A stretch of 64,000 bases of DNA. Source: CAVVST01 sp963750995 (lineage in GTDB: Bacteria > Acidobacteriota > Vicinamibacteria > Vicinamibacterales > UBA2999). The notes under the pieces were generated by a model. The model saw only the letters and a list, made by a program, of their open reading frames with translations, was not told where the DNA came from and did no database searches. The stretch is from the NCBI GenBank assembly GCA_963750995.1, contig CAVVST010000001.1:1-64000 (forward strand), written 5' to 3'. This document shows, piece by piece, positions 27,522-36,982 of the stretch (position 1 is the first letter of the stretch; each line of letters starts with the position of its first letter). The position numbers were made by a program, and so were the translations under genes.

Positions 27522-30500
27522 TACCGGAGGTCCTCGGGCAGCAAACGTGGCACCGCGCGCGGCACCACGCGCGTGTGGAAGGTCTCGATGTCCCGCGGAT
27601 GCGGGTAGACCTCGGGCCACGTGAACGGGTAGGAGCGCATTGCGCGAAAGGGAATCGGCTGAACGACGTCCGGGCTTGCCGAGTGCAGATCCATCTCCTT
27701 GCTGAAGCCGACGCTATAGAGCAAGAACGTGCGACGCATGCCGTGTGGGAGCGGCGTCAGTGTCGAGGCGTCGAATGACAGGACGAGCTCGTCACCCGGC
27801 CGCGCGATGACGAACCGATCGTCAGCGGCGTCAAGCAGTTCCCGCACGTCGCCTTCACGCGTGTAGCGACCGGGCATCAACTTCCAGGGCGTCACGTGGC
27901 GCACCGAGCCATAGTTGTACGACAGCGGCTGGCCGCCGATCGATACTTCCTTCGAGAAGCCGTGCCACCGCAGGTCGGCACCGAGCATCGAAACGGACGC
28001 AGGCACCGCCGCGCCGGCGGTTGCGGTCCCGACGAGGATCTGGTCCCAGTAGATACGCATCGACGTCAGGATGCGGACGCGGCTCTGGGCGTACGCCGTG
28101 ACATCGAGCACGAGCGTCTGCGGTCGCCCTACTGGAATACCGACGTCGGATTCGACCGTTTTCCAGCCCCCCGCGGCCGTCTCCACCTGCAACACAGGCG
28201 GCATCAGCGTCAACCCCGCCTGGTGTGCGCGGACGTTATCGGTTGAGAAGGCGTAGTCGGTCCACCCGGTTAACAGGAGGACGGTCCGCTCGTGGGCGGC
28301 GCGTCGCGGCGCGCCAGCGAGATCGAGGGTCAGTGTGTGCTCGCTGGCGTAGCCGCGCACGGCCAGCAACGTGAAGCCGTCTACGAACGTGCGATCGCGA
28401 CGGGAGAGCGCCGCGACCACATCGCGTCCACGATCGTCAACGGCCGCGCGGGGCGGCATCGCCTGCCGCACGGTGTAGGTCGTGGATGGCGCCCTTACCC
28501 GCAGCCCCTCATCGGGAAACACGGCCGCGTCGGCCGGATGCATCATCGGGATGAGCGCTACGTGATCGAGAAACAGGACCTCCTCGAGCTCGTTGGTGAC
28601 CCGGATCTCGAATCGGCCATCGCGTGCTCGAAGCTGCGAATCACTGATTCGGACGTATTCGTCGGGATCGGGAACGTTGCGGTGCGCAGGCGGCGCTTCG
28701 AGATATCCCATCTCGCCTCCGCCAAGAAAGTCGGTCACGAACTCGAACCGCTCGCCGTTCCAGGTGAACAGGTATGGACAGGACGAGGGTTTGCGATCGA
28801 GTTCGGTCAGCGTGAGTCTCGCAAGTGAACCGGCGGTGACGGTTGGAATGTCGGTCTGCAGGACGCCCGAGGGCCACAACACGCGAACCGCGTCCACGCC
28901 CGCGCGGGTGCCGAGGCCGATGGTCACGTCGGCGGGCGTGACCGGCGGCGTGGCCGCGGCCGTCTCAACCCGCTGGTAGAGACTGCCGGCGCGCACCTCG
29001 ATCTTCGAGCCAAGCCCCGCGGGGTTGGACGTGCGTCCGGCAAGGGCGATCTGAATCGCGCGGTTGGCGTTGCCCCCCTCGTTGCGCCAGACGCGAAGAG
29101 CGCCTCCTGGTGCGACCGAGACGATGTCGGTGTCGCCATCCTGGTCGAGATCGCCGGCCGCCATGCCCCGCGCGCGCGAGTCAGGAGCGGTAGCGGCTTG
29201 CAGGGCTGAGATGGCTGCGCCGTGTTCCTGCCAGTCGCTGCCGGTGTTGCGAAACAGGTGCGGCGCGCCGTTGGCAGTGGCCAGTAGATCGAGTAACCCG
29301 TCGTTGTCGTAGTCGAACAGCTGCGCGGCCGTCATCCCCAGGGTGGCCGCGGGGGCGTTGCCAGGACGGTGACGCCCTCCGCGTTCGCTCAGCATCCACA
29401 CGGCCGGCGCCGTTTCGCGGCCGAGCAGCAGATCGGTGACTCCGTCCTTGTTCACGTCGCCGACTGCCAGCGAGGTGTAGTCGCCGTCGGCCGGCGCGGT
29501 GCCCAGCATGCCTGTATCTTCGAACCCGCCGGTGCGGAGGTTGCGAAACAGCATCGGGCTCCTGGCACGCGCCACGATCACGAAATCGACGTCGCGGCGG
29601 TTGTCGAGATCGGTCGGGGCGACCGCCACGACGCCCCCACCCGCGACGGCGATTCGGGTAGCCGCCGTCACGTCGGTGAAAGTGCCGTTGCCGTTGTTTC
29701 GCAGGACGAGGATCGTCGTTCCCGCAACCAGCGCGTCAAGGTCGCCGTCATGATCGATGTCGGCGAGCGCGCCGGTCGTCGCCCACCCTCGTGACCCGCC
29801 GCGCCGCAGCGCCGATACGAATCGCCCATCCGGATTCTGAACCAGAAGTTGCATCGAAGCGCCGGTGAGCACGAGCAGGTCGGCTCGCGTGTCGTTGTTG
29901 AGATCGCCGGCGACGACGCCGACGAGGTCCGCAACGGGAGAGGGGAAGACACTGGCGCTGATGTCGGCCAGGCGCGGGCGGTCGTTGCGAAGCAGCCGAA
30001 GCGACGATCCGCCGCCGAGCACGTCGAGATCACCGTCGTTATCGATGTCGGCGAGCGTCACGGCACCCGCCGCGCCGCCGAACGAGACGCTGCTATCAAT
30101 CAGGGCGGCGGTGGCATCCGTAAACGCGACGGCCGGCAGTGCGGTGGTCGTGAGGCCCGCCTCGGTGCCGGTCGACGGCACCGCTTCGGCGTACCGGCCC
30201 TGTTCCAGGTACGACTGGGAATACGTCACGGCATAGGGCGCGGTGCGAAGCTGCTCGAATCGCTCGAGGGCGCGGGCGCCGGCGGCCGCGTCGCCCATTC
30301 GCGTCATCGCCATCGCGGCCGTATACGCCGCGGTTGCGTTGTATGGCTCCAGCACCAGCGCCGAGTCAGCCATCGTCGCCGCTTCCTTGTACTGCCGCTG
30401 CTCGAGCAGCACCATCGCCAGGTTGATGCGTGCGCCGGGATCATCGCGGTCGACGCGGAGCACGCGCTCGAACTGACGGACCGCTTCGTCCGGCTGGTTG

Positions 30501-30862
30501 TCGGCGCGCGCGATCAACCCGAGGAGATATGACGGTTCCGGCGCGTCCGGGTAGTCCTGCTGCGCCTCGCGAGCGCTGGCAGCCGCATCCTGCGTCCGGC
30601 CGGTATAGAACTGGGCGATCGCCAGGTTGATTCGCGCGAGCCGGACGGCCGGATCGATCCGGAGCGCCTCCTGGAACGCCGCAATCGCCTGGTCGTAGGC
30701 AAACTGCTCGAGCAACCCGACGCCGCGGTTGTTGGCGCGGTATGCCGCCTCGCGGGTGTCTGCGGCTGCTGGCGGGGGTCCGGATCGACCGCACGCGAGC
30801 GGCGCCGCGACGATGACGGCGAGTGCGACAGCGCCCGCGCCGGTTCGCAGCCGATTTGTCAT
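27521..30862 (-). CDS. TPR and FG-GAP (CRTAC1-type) lipoprotein
   Basis: A 1113-residue lipoprotein. The start at 30862 was chosen because it gives a lipoprotein signal ending in the lipobox PLACG, and its ATG overlaps the stop of the gene before (ATGA). Domains in order: about five TPR units (residues about 35-210, such as NNRGVGLLEQFAYDQAIAAF); about seven FG-GAP/VCBS blades with calcium loops (DIDNDGDLDVLGG, DLNNDTRADLLVL, DIDHDGDLDALVA, DYDNDGLLDLLAT, DLDQDGDTDIVSV); an ASPIC/UnbV-type end of propeller (VRVLWPSGVLQTDIP); and a 390-residue C-terminal region beginning CPYLFTWNGERFEFVTDFLG. The whole looks like a surface-anchored binding or scaffold protein. Role unknown. Confidence 0.85.
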   Translation of the reverse strand: MTNRLRTGAGAVALAVIVAAPLACGRSGPPPAAADTREAAYRANNRGVGLLEQFAYDQAIAAFQEALRIDPAVRLARINLAIAQFYTGRTQDAAASAREAQQDYPDAPEPSYLLGLIARADNQPDEAVRQFERVLRVDRDDPGARINLAMVLLEQRQYKEAATMADSALVLEPYNATAAYTAAMAMTRMGDAAAGARALERFEQLRTAPYAVTYSQSYLEQGRYAEAVPSTGTEAGLTTTALPAVAFTDATAALIDSSVSFGGAAGAVTLADIDNDGDLDVLGGGSSLRLLRNDRPRLADISASVFPSPVADLVGVVAGDLNNDTRADLLVLTGASMQLLVQNPDGRFVSALRRGGSRGWATTGALADIDHDGDLDALVAGTTILVLRNNGNGTFTDVTAATRIAVAGGGVVAVAPTDLDNRRDVDFVIVARARSPMLFRNLRTGGFEDTGMLGTAPADGDYTSLAVGDVNKDGVTDLLLGRETAPAVWMLSERGGRHRPGNAPAATLGMTAAQLFDYDNDGLLDLLATANGAPHLFRNTGSDWQEHGAAISALQAATAPDSRARGMAAGDLDQDGDTDIVSVAPGGALRVWRNEGGNANRAIQIALAGRTSNPAGLGSKIEVRAGSLYQRVETAAATPPVTPADVTIGLGTRAGVDAVRVLWPSGVLQTDIPTVTAGSLARLTLTELDRKPSSCPYLFTWNGERFEFVTDFLGGGEMGYLEAPPAHRNVPDPDEYVRISDSQLRARDGRFEIRVTNELEEVLFLDHVALIPMMHPADAAVFPDEGLRVRAPSTTYTVRQAMPPRAAVDDRGRDVVAALSRRDRTFVDGFTLLAVRGYASEHTLTLDLAGAPRRAAHERTVLLLTGWTDYAFSTDNVRAHQAGLTLMPPVLQVETAAGGWKTVESDVGIPVGRPQTLVLDVTAYAQSRVRILTSMRIYWDQILVGTATAGAAVPASVSMLGADLRWHGFSKEVSIGGQPLSYNYGSVRHVTPWKLMPGRYTREGDVRELLDAADDRFVIARPGDELVLSFDASTLTPLPHGMRRTFLLYSVGFSKEMDLHSASPDVVQPIPFRAMRSYPFTWPEVYPHPRDIETFHTRVVPRAVPRLLPEDLR

Positions 30863-32577
30863 CGTGTGCCGGTCATCCCGCGCCCTTCGGTGACGGTGAC
30901 CGTGCGATTGGTCTCGAGCGGTCCAATCGTCTCCACCTGTCCGTCCGGCCATGTGACGCGCAGCGACACGCGCTGCGCCCGTTCCAGCCCGAGTGTGACG
31001 GGCAGCTCGCTCTGCGAGCAGTAGCTCGATCCCGTCTTGACGTAAGCCCAGGGACCAGGCGCGTCCCCGATGATGGCCTGGACCTTCGTCCCGATGCCGT
31101 TCCTGTTCGACCGCGTGCCCACGACCGCGACCCGAATCCATCGATTGCGGTTCCCGCCGTCGTTGCGGAGGAGCCGCGCGGGGCCGTTGTTCGTGGTCAC
31201 GATCACGTCGAGATCACCATCGCCGTCGTAGTCGGCGTACGCGGCGCCCCGTCCCACGATTGGGCGTCCGAAGTCGGTCCCGGCGCTGCCGGTCACTGCC
31301 TCGAACTTCCGGGCGCCGGTGTTTCTGAATAAATGCGGCGGCTGGGCGTACTTGACGTTCGGCTGGACGCGGCCGATGTCGTCGGCGACGTGGCCGTTGG
31401 CCGCAAAGATGTCGATCCGCCCGTCGAGGTCGTAGTCGAAGAAGAACGCGCCGAAGGTGAGCGTCAGGAGCGACGCCTTGCCGACCGCGCTCGCCGGCGC
31501 CTCGTCGATGAACAGTCCCGTACCCTCGTTTGCATACAGCGCCATCATCTCGTTGGAGAAGTTCCCGACGATCAGGCCCTGGCGGCCGGAGCCGTCGTAA
31601 TCGGCCGCATCGACGCCCATGCCGGCGCGCGCGGCGCCTGCCTCGCTGAAGGCAACGCCCGCCATCAGCCCCACATCCGTGAACCGGCCGTTCCGGAGAT
31701 TCCGATAGAGCCGGTTCGGCTGCGTGTCGTGCGCGACGAACAGATCCATCCAGCCGTCGCTGTCGTAGTCAATCAGCGCCACGCCCAGCGCCTTGCCATT
31801 CGGATCGTAGATGCCGGCGGGGCGCGTCACGTCCTCGAATGTCCCGTCGCCCTTGCCCCGGTAGAGCGTCGAGCTGTGACCCTGGTACGACTCGGGCGTG
31901 CAGTAGGATTTCAACGTGCCGTCGAGCGTGCAGAACAGGTCTTTCTGCGGCGACCATTCGACATAGTTGGCCACGAACAGATCGAGCACGCCGTCGCGGT
32001 TGTAATCGAGCCAGGCGGCGCTCGTCGAGAATCCCGGATCCCCCACGCCCGCCCGCGTCGTCACGTCAACGAACCGCGAGCCGCCGGCATTGCGGAAGAG
32101 CCGGTTCGCGCCAAGTGCGGTCACGTAGAGATCGGTTCGGCCATCGTTGTCGTAGTCGGCGGCCGCGGCGCCCATCCCGTACATCTCGACGAACAGGCCC
32201 GCGGCGCGGGTGACGTCGGTGAAGGTGCCGTTTCCGTTGTTGCGGTATAGAGCCGGATAGGATGCCGCGTCAGGCCGGCCCGGGAACCGGGTGGCATTGA
32301 CGAAGAACACGTCCTGCCATCCGTCGGCATCGATGTCGAGGAACGCGACGCCCGATCCCATCGTTTCAGGCAGGTACTTGCGGCCGAAGGCACCGCTGCT
32401 GTGGCGGAACTTGATGCCGGCTGCCGCGGTCACATCCGTGAATGTCACGGCCGTTGCCGCGGGCCCGGTTTGCGCCGCCGGTCCGGGCCGGCCGCTCTGC
32501 GCGATCAGCACGAGCGGCGCGGCAATCGCGCAGGCAACCGCCAAGGCACGACTGCGTGGGTGCCCGCGTCGCGTCAT
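30859..32577 (-). CDS. CRTAC1 family FG-GAP/ASPIC-UnbV protein
   Basis: A 572-residue exported protein with a signal peptide (ALAVACAIAAPLVLIAQSG). It opens with FTDVTAAAGIKFRH and HSSGAFGRKYLPETMGSG, the standard CRTAC1 beginning, then has about seven propeller blades, each with a calcium-type loop (DIDADGWQDVFFV, DYDNDGRTDLYVT, DYNRDGVLDLFVA, DYDSDGWMDLFVA, DYDLDGRIDIFAA, DYDGDGDLDVIVT). It ends with an ASPIC/UnbV domain (NGIGTKVQAIIGD and VTWPDGQVETI). Such proteins are extracellular calcium-dependent beta-propellers of unproven role. Both ends overlap neighbouring genes by four bases. Confidence 0.88.
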   Translation of the reverse strand: MTRRGHPRSRALAVACAIAAPLVLIAQSGRPGPAAQTGPAATAVTFTDVTAAAGIKFRHSSGAFGRKYLPETMGSGVAFLDIDADGWQDVFFVNATRFPGRPDAASYPALYRNNGNGTFTDVTRAAGLFVEMYGMGAAAADYDNDGRTDLYVTALGANRLFRNAGGSRFVDVTTRAGVGDPGFSTSAAWLDYNRDGVLDLFVANYVEWSPQKDLFCTLDGTLKSYCTPESYQGHSSTLYRGKGDGTFEDVTRPAGIYDPNGKALGVALIDYDSDGWMDLFVAHDTQPNRLYRNLRNGRFTDVGLMAGVAFSEAGAARAGMGVDAADYDGSGRQGLIVGNFSNEMMALYANEGTGLFIDEAPASAVGKASLLTLTFGAFFFDYDLDGRIDIFAANGHVADDIGRVQPNVKYAQPPHLFRNTGARKFEAVTGSAGTDFGRPIVGRGAAYADYDGDGDLDVIVTTNNGPARLLRNDGGNRNRWIRVAVVGTRSNRNGIGTKVQAIIGDAPGPWAYVKTGSSYCSQSELPVTLGLERAQRVSLRVTWPDGQVETIGPLETNRTVTVTEGRGMTGTR

Positions 32578-35360
32578 CGATTCGACACCGTCCGATGTTC
32601 GTGGATCGACTGGCGCTCGTTGTTGTCGTGCGCGTTGAGCCGGCGAAAGTCACCGGTAATCGCCTGCGACGCCTCGTCGGCCTTGAACCGTTCGTAGAGC
32701 CGCCGCTCGCGCTCGGCGGCCACCGCATCGCCGACCCCCTGGTACGAAAGCATCAGGTTGTAGTGAGCCTGCAGATCTTCCGGGTCGATCGCGAGCACCC
32801 TGCGGAATTCGACGATCGCCTCTGAAAACGCGCGCTTGAGGAACAGGACGCGCCCGATCTGGTTCAGCACGACGCGGTCGCGCGGATATTGGGTGGCGGC
32901 TCGGCGAAGATGTGTCAGCGCCTCGTCATACCGCCCGAGCGCCCGCAACGACGTGCCCAGAAAGAAGTGGGTCTTGGCCAGCGCGGGATCGACCGTGAGC
33001 GCCTTCCTCAGAATCTGTTCGGCGTCGGGCATGTTGCCCTCCTGGATCCTGGCGCGGGCGATGTTCACCCATCCGTCGGCATAGCCGGGATCGATCTGCG
33101 TGACGTGAAGGAATGCCGCTTCTGCCCCGCGGATGTCGCCCTGCAGCAGCAGGCCGATCCCGTAGTCGTTCCAGCGCTCGCGGAGATGGCCTGCGCTGAG
33201 AGGATTCGTCTCGCGCGGCGCCGAACCTTCAGGCAGTACCGACAACGTCGCACGGCTGACCGCCATCTCGGTTATGGGAGGGTCCGGGATCGTCTTCAGC
33301 TGGCCCGAGACACGGGAGGTGTCGCCCGTGAACAGCCATGCGCCGTCATCGTGCCCCGGCGCGAGGGCGAATGTGCGTTGTTCCGGATCCCGCACCCCTG
33401 CGTATGCCCACTGGGTGTTCCACCACGCGAACTTGCGGTACTTGAGCCGCGCGGTAATCGTGATCGTGTCTCCCGCTTTCTCCGGCACGTCGAGCCGGTA
33501 ATGAACCGTGTCGGCCGCACCGGGCGGAATCAGCCGCACGTACGCCACCGCGCGGGCCGCCCACGCGTTGCGCTTATTGATGGGATTGCCGTGTTCATCC
33601 AGCAGCAGGCTGCGGTACCGGTGCGCACCCGGTTCGACCTCGCCGGACGGCTCGATGGCGCCGCTATGCAACAGCGTCCGCCCGAGATTGTCTCGGGCTT
33701 CCAACTCCACCCACACGTCGAACGCATCGACCGTCCCGCCGGGAAAGAAGTGCCCCACCTTCCTGGTGCGGACCACTACCTCGAGACGAACCGATTCCCC
33801 GCGTACCACCGTCACCGGGACTGCGCCGAACGGGCCACTGAGGTCAGCGGCCGGCGCCAGAACCGTCGGCATGCCGGCGGCGGCAAGGGATTCCTCGCCG
33901 ACGGCAAATGTCGTCGCCTGCTGGATGTCGCCGCCGGCGCGGGAAGGCCCCGGATCAATCGGCGCACCCGTACGAACGATGCCAAACACGTCAATGGTCA
34001 CCTGCCCGTCCTGCAGGAAATCGTGGACGGCCTGCAACTGCGTCGTGTCGCGGTTGACGAACGGCACCGCGGTGTTGGCTGCCGCAAAGCGATGAGAACG
34101 CACCATCCCGTCGCGTGCCGCGGGATCGTTCGACGGCACGCGCGGCATGTGGCAGCTGGTGCAGGTCTGCGCCTGTGGCGGGTAGTAGAACGAACGCGCG
34201 CCGTCACCCGAGACGCCTGACGCCTGCCAGTTGTCGTAATCGTTGAAGCCGCGAAGCCACCGGTAGGCATTGACCGGCTGATCCAGGTGAACCTTGTGGC
34301 ACGAGGAACAGAACTCCGCGGCCTGTTCACGGTGAAATGGCTTGAGGAACGCTTCACGGTGCGGCCGCGGCGCCAGGTCGAGGAGCGTATCGTGCGCTGC
34401 GCGAAGCAGGCGATTCGGACTGGCCGCCAGGTCGTGCAGCGGCGAGTACTCGATCTCGAACCCACCCTGTCCCATGGTGCCGTGCACCTTCGCGATGGCG
34501 TGACACGACGTGCAGCCCAGGCCGGCCTGCGCCTCCGGTGTCTCGAGCTGCTGCGCGACGGGCTGGTCGAACCGCCCGCTGAACAGCATCGCGTGATCGT
34601 GGCACCCGGCGCACCACTTCGACGGCCGCGTGCCGACGACATCCTGCATGTACTCAATCGACTTGCGGTACCACTGGTTGTTGAACGAGGCGAAATGGTG
34701 CATCGACGAGTTCCACTGTTCGTAGATATCGCCATGGCACCGGCCGCAGGAGGCGCTCGCCAGGAAAAAGCTCGACGGGATGATGCCGCGGCCCGAGGTC
34801 CCGGCCGACGAAGGGAAGAACGGGCCATCAGGGCCGCCGCCCTCCTCGTTCATCGTGACAGGCACGGTATCTGGATTGGTGATGCGGTAGGTACGAGTCC
34901 GGTTGTCGTCGCGGGTCGCCCGTGCCAGTGCGGCGGAGCAGACGGTGACAAAAAGGACGACAGTCGCGGCAGCGACAATCCGCTTGAGACGGATCGGGCC
35001 CGGACGTGCCGTGCGCCAGAGTTCAACCGCAAGCAAGGCAAGACCAATAACCGCCGTGGCGACGTGCGCCTGGACGACGGTGTAATACGGGCGGGTGGCG
35101 CCGACGACGAGCACGACGATGCCGAGTGCCGCGGCAACGGTCAGCATGAGCGTCGTGAGCATGCGCAGGACCGACGTTTTCCAGGCTGTGCGAAACCGCC
35201 ATCCGGCCAGCGCCGCGAGCGCGAGTCCGAGAATAGGATGCAGGGCGACGTTGACGTAATACGTGATCGTCGGGTCGGCTCTCATGGCGAGGTAAGCCGC
35301 GTTCACGACGAGCAACGACAACCCGACGCACAGGACCGCTGCGAGCGACGGCGGCGTCAT
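32574..35360 (-). CDS. Membrane-anchored pentaheme cytochrome c with C-terminal TPR repeats
   Basis: A 928-residue protein. Four membrane helices occupy residues about 5-150. The next 260 residues hold five CxxCH heme sites at 205, 250, 283, 351 and 400, with extra His residues nearby (MHHFASFNN) that can act as distal ligands, as in cytochrome c554-type multiheme proteins. A beta-rich region follows (about 450-690; TVVRGESVRLEVVVRTRKVG), then four TPR units (GIGLLLQGDIRGAEAAFLHV and VLNQIGRVLFLKRAFSEAIV among them). Joining a multiheme domain to TPRs suggests an electron-transfer module held in a larger complex. Start and stop both overlap neighbours (ATGA). A reductase role is possible but not shown. 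Confidence 0.88.
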   Translation of the reverse strand: MTPPSLAAVLCVGLSLLVVNAAYLAMRADPTITYYVNVALHPILGLALAALAGWRFRTAWKTSVLRMLTTLMLTVAAALGIVVLVVGATRPYYTVVQAHVATAVIGLALLAVELWRTARPGPIRLKRIVAAATVVLFVTVCSAALARATRDDNRTRTYRITNPDTVPVTMNEEGGGPDGPFFPSSAGTSGRGIIPSSFFLASASCGRCHGDIYEQWNSSMHHFASFNNQWYRKSIEYMQDVVGTRPSKWCAGCHDHAMLFSGRFDQPVAQQLETPEAQAGLGCTSCHAIAKVHGTMGQGGFEIEYSPLHDLAASPNRLLRAAHDTLLDLAPRPHREAFLKPFHREQAAEFCSSCHKVHLDQPVNAYRWLRGFNDYDNWQASGVSGDGARSFYYPPQAQTCTSCHMPRVPSNDPAARDGMVRSHRFAAANTAVPFVNRDTTQLQAVHDFLQDGQVTIDVFGIVRTGAPIDPGPSRAGGDIQQATTFAVGEESLAAAGMPTVLAPAADLSGPFGAVPVTVVRGESVRLEVVVRTRKVGHFFPGGTVDAFDVWVELEARDNLGRTLLHSGAIEPSGEVEPGAHRYRSLLLDEHGNPINKRNAWAARAVAYVRLIPPGAADTVHYRLDVPEKAGDTITITARLKYRKFAWWNTQWAYAGVRDPEQRTFALAPGHDDGAWLFTGDTSRVSGQLKTIPDPPITEMAVSRATLSVLPEGSAPRETNPLSAGHLRERWNDYGIGLLLQGDIRGAEAAFLHVTQIDPGYADGWVNIARARIQEGNMPDAEQILRKALTVDPALAKTHFFLGTSLRALGRYDEALTHLRRAATQYPRDRVVLNQIGRVLFLKRAFSEAIVEFRRVLAIDPEDLQAHYNLMLSYQGVGDAVAAERERRLYERFKADEASQAITGDFRRLNAHDNNERQSIHEHRTVSNR

Positions 35361-36982
35361 CGCCTGTCTCCGACGTCTTCGCTACGCCACGGAGTCCGCG
35401 ACGCCTGACGCGCACCGTACAGGCGAAGATTGTCCTGCAGCCTCGCGGCAAGGTCCGAACGTCCGGCCTGCTGGGCGGCCGCGATCAGATCCCGCTGCAC
35501 GGCCGCGGCCTCCTCGAACCGCCCCACTTCGGCGAGAGCCATCCCGAGCGTTTCGCCAACGTCGGTGCTCTGTTCGGCCTTCAGCACCTGCTCAGCAAGG
35601 GCGAGTGCGCGGCGGCCGTCACGGACGCTGTCGTCGGGCGCTGCTGCCAGCAGTCGCGCGAGGGCATGCGGGAATCCGATGTGGGCCGGATAGACCTTCA
35701 TCCCCTCGAGAAGTTGCTCGCGTGCCTCGGGGTACCGCCTCATGCGAACTAGCGTGATGGCGCGGCCGAGCATCGCATCGCTGAGCGTCGGGTCGGTGTT
35801 CATCACCCGCTCGTATTCGGTCAGCGCGTCCGCGAGGCGATCGCGTCGCCGCAGCACGTCTGCCAGGCGGAGCCGGGCCTGGGCATAGTCAGGCTCGCTC
35901 TGTACGGCCGCGGCGTAACGTGTGAGCGCGCCTTCCTCGTCACCTCGATCCTCGAGCAACACGCCGAGGCTGTAGTGGGCTTTGGCGTAACCCGGCGATA
36001 CAGCCACAGCGGCCTCGAACTCCCGCCTGGCGTCGTCGGCCTTGCCCATCATGGCCAGCGCAGTGCCGAGTCGGTGATGGAGAGACGCGCTGCGGGGGGC
36101 GAGTGCGGTGCCTTGCCGGAACGCCTCTACCGCGGACACCCAGTCGCGCCGATTGAGCGCTTCCACGCCGCGCACTTCGAGCGCGAGCGGTCCGGCGACC
36201 GTGTGCTGGACCTCCTCCATCAAAGGATCGGTTGGTTCCACGATCCGGTTCTCACGCGATCGCTGTGCGAGATGCCGTTCGGCGCGCGCCGTATCACCCA
36301 GGCCGCGGTACGCCAGCCCGAGCGGATAGTGGAGTGCCGTGGCGGCTGGATCACCATCAAGCGCAGCCTCGAACTGTCGCACGGCCGCGGCGTGATCTCC
36401 GCGAGCCAGCGCCAGCCGTCCTGCCTGATACAGCGCGGCGACCGACGTCGCGTCCTCGTTCAGCACACGGCGCACGAGCGGCTCGGCCTCGTCGGTGCGG
36501 CCTTCGGAGAGGAGTGCATCGACCAGCCAGACCAGCGTTGGAACATCGGTGGGCCGGCGTTGCAGCGCGCGGTCGAACTGCTGCGCCGATTCACGGACCG
36601 CACCCCTGGAGCGATACAGGTGGCCAAGGTAGTAAGGCCACCGCGCGTCGGCAGGATCGAGTGCCGCTGCGTTGAGAAGGGCAGGTTCCGCCGCATCGAG
36701 ATAGCTGGCGCCCAGCAGCACCTTGCCGAGTTCGCCGTACGCCCGGGCGTACTCCGCGTCATGACCCGGCCCGCGAGTGCGTTCGCGCTCGACGGCCGCG
36801 TAGCGATCCTGCATCTGCTCGGCGACCGACTCGCTCATGCCCGCAACCGGGGGAAGCGCGACCGGCCGGAGCGCAGGGCGGTCGCCGGCCGTATTGGCGC
36901 TTCTGTCGGGCGCAGGTGATCCGCACGCGACCGCCCACAGGAGGGCGCCAGTTAGTGCCGCGGCACACGCGCGGGTTCTCAC
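35357..36982 (-). CDS. TPR-repeat lipoprotein
   Basis: A 541-residue lipoprotein. I chose the GTG at 36982, which overlaps the upstream stop (GTGA), has AAGGA before it and leads directly into the signal VRTRACAAALTGALLWAVAC with lipobox VAC. An ATG at 37012 in the same frame is possible. Most of the mature protein is TPR: at least ten units (AYGELGKVLLGASYLDAAEP, WPYYLGHLYRSRGAVRESAQ, LHHRLGTALAMMGKADDARR, AHYSLGVLLEDRGDEEGALT). It should be a periplasmic or surface scaffold, and its neighbours with TPRs and propellers suggest that they assemble together. Confidence 0.85.
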   Translation of the reverse strand: MRTRACAAALTGALLWAVACGSPAPDRSANTAGDRPALRPVALPPVAGMSESVAEQMQDRYAAVERERTRGPGHDAEYARAYGELGKVLLGASYLDAAEPALLNAAALDPADARWPYYLGHLYRSRGAVRESAQQFDRALQRRPTDVPTLVWLVDALLSEGRTDEAEPLVRRVLNEDATSVAALYQAGRLALARGDHAAAVRQFEAALDGDPAATALHYPLGLAYRGLGDTARAERHLAQRSRENRIVEPTDPLMEEVQHTVAGPLALEVRGVEALNRRDWVSAVEAFRQGTALAPRSASLHHRLGTALAMMGKADDARREFEAAVAVSPGYAKAHYSLGVLLEDRGDEEGALTRYAAAVQSEPDYAQARLRLADVLRRRDRLADALTEYERVMNTDPTLSDAMLGRAITLVRMRRYPEAREQLLEGMKVYPAHIGFPHALARLLAAAPDDSVRDGRRALALAEQVLKAEQSTDVGETLGMALAEVGRFEEAAAVQRDLIAAAQQAGRSDLAARLQDNLRLYGARQASRTPWRSEDVGDRR

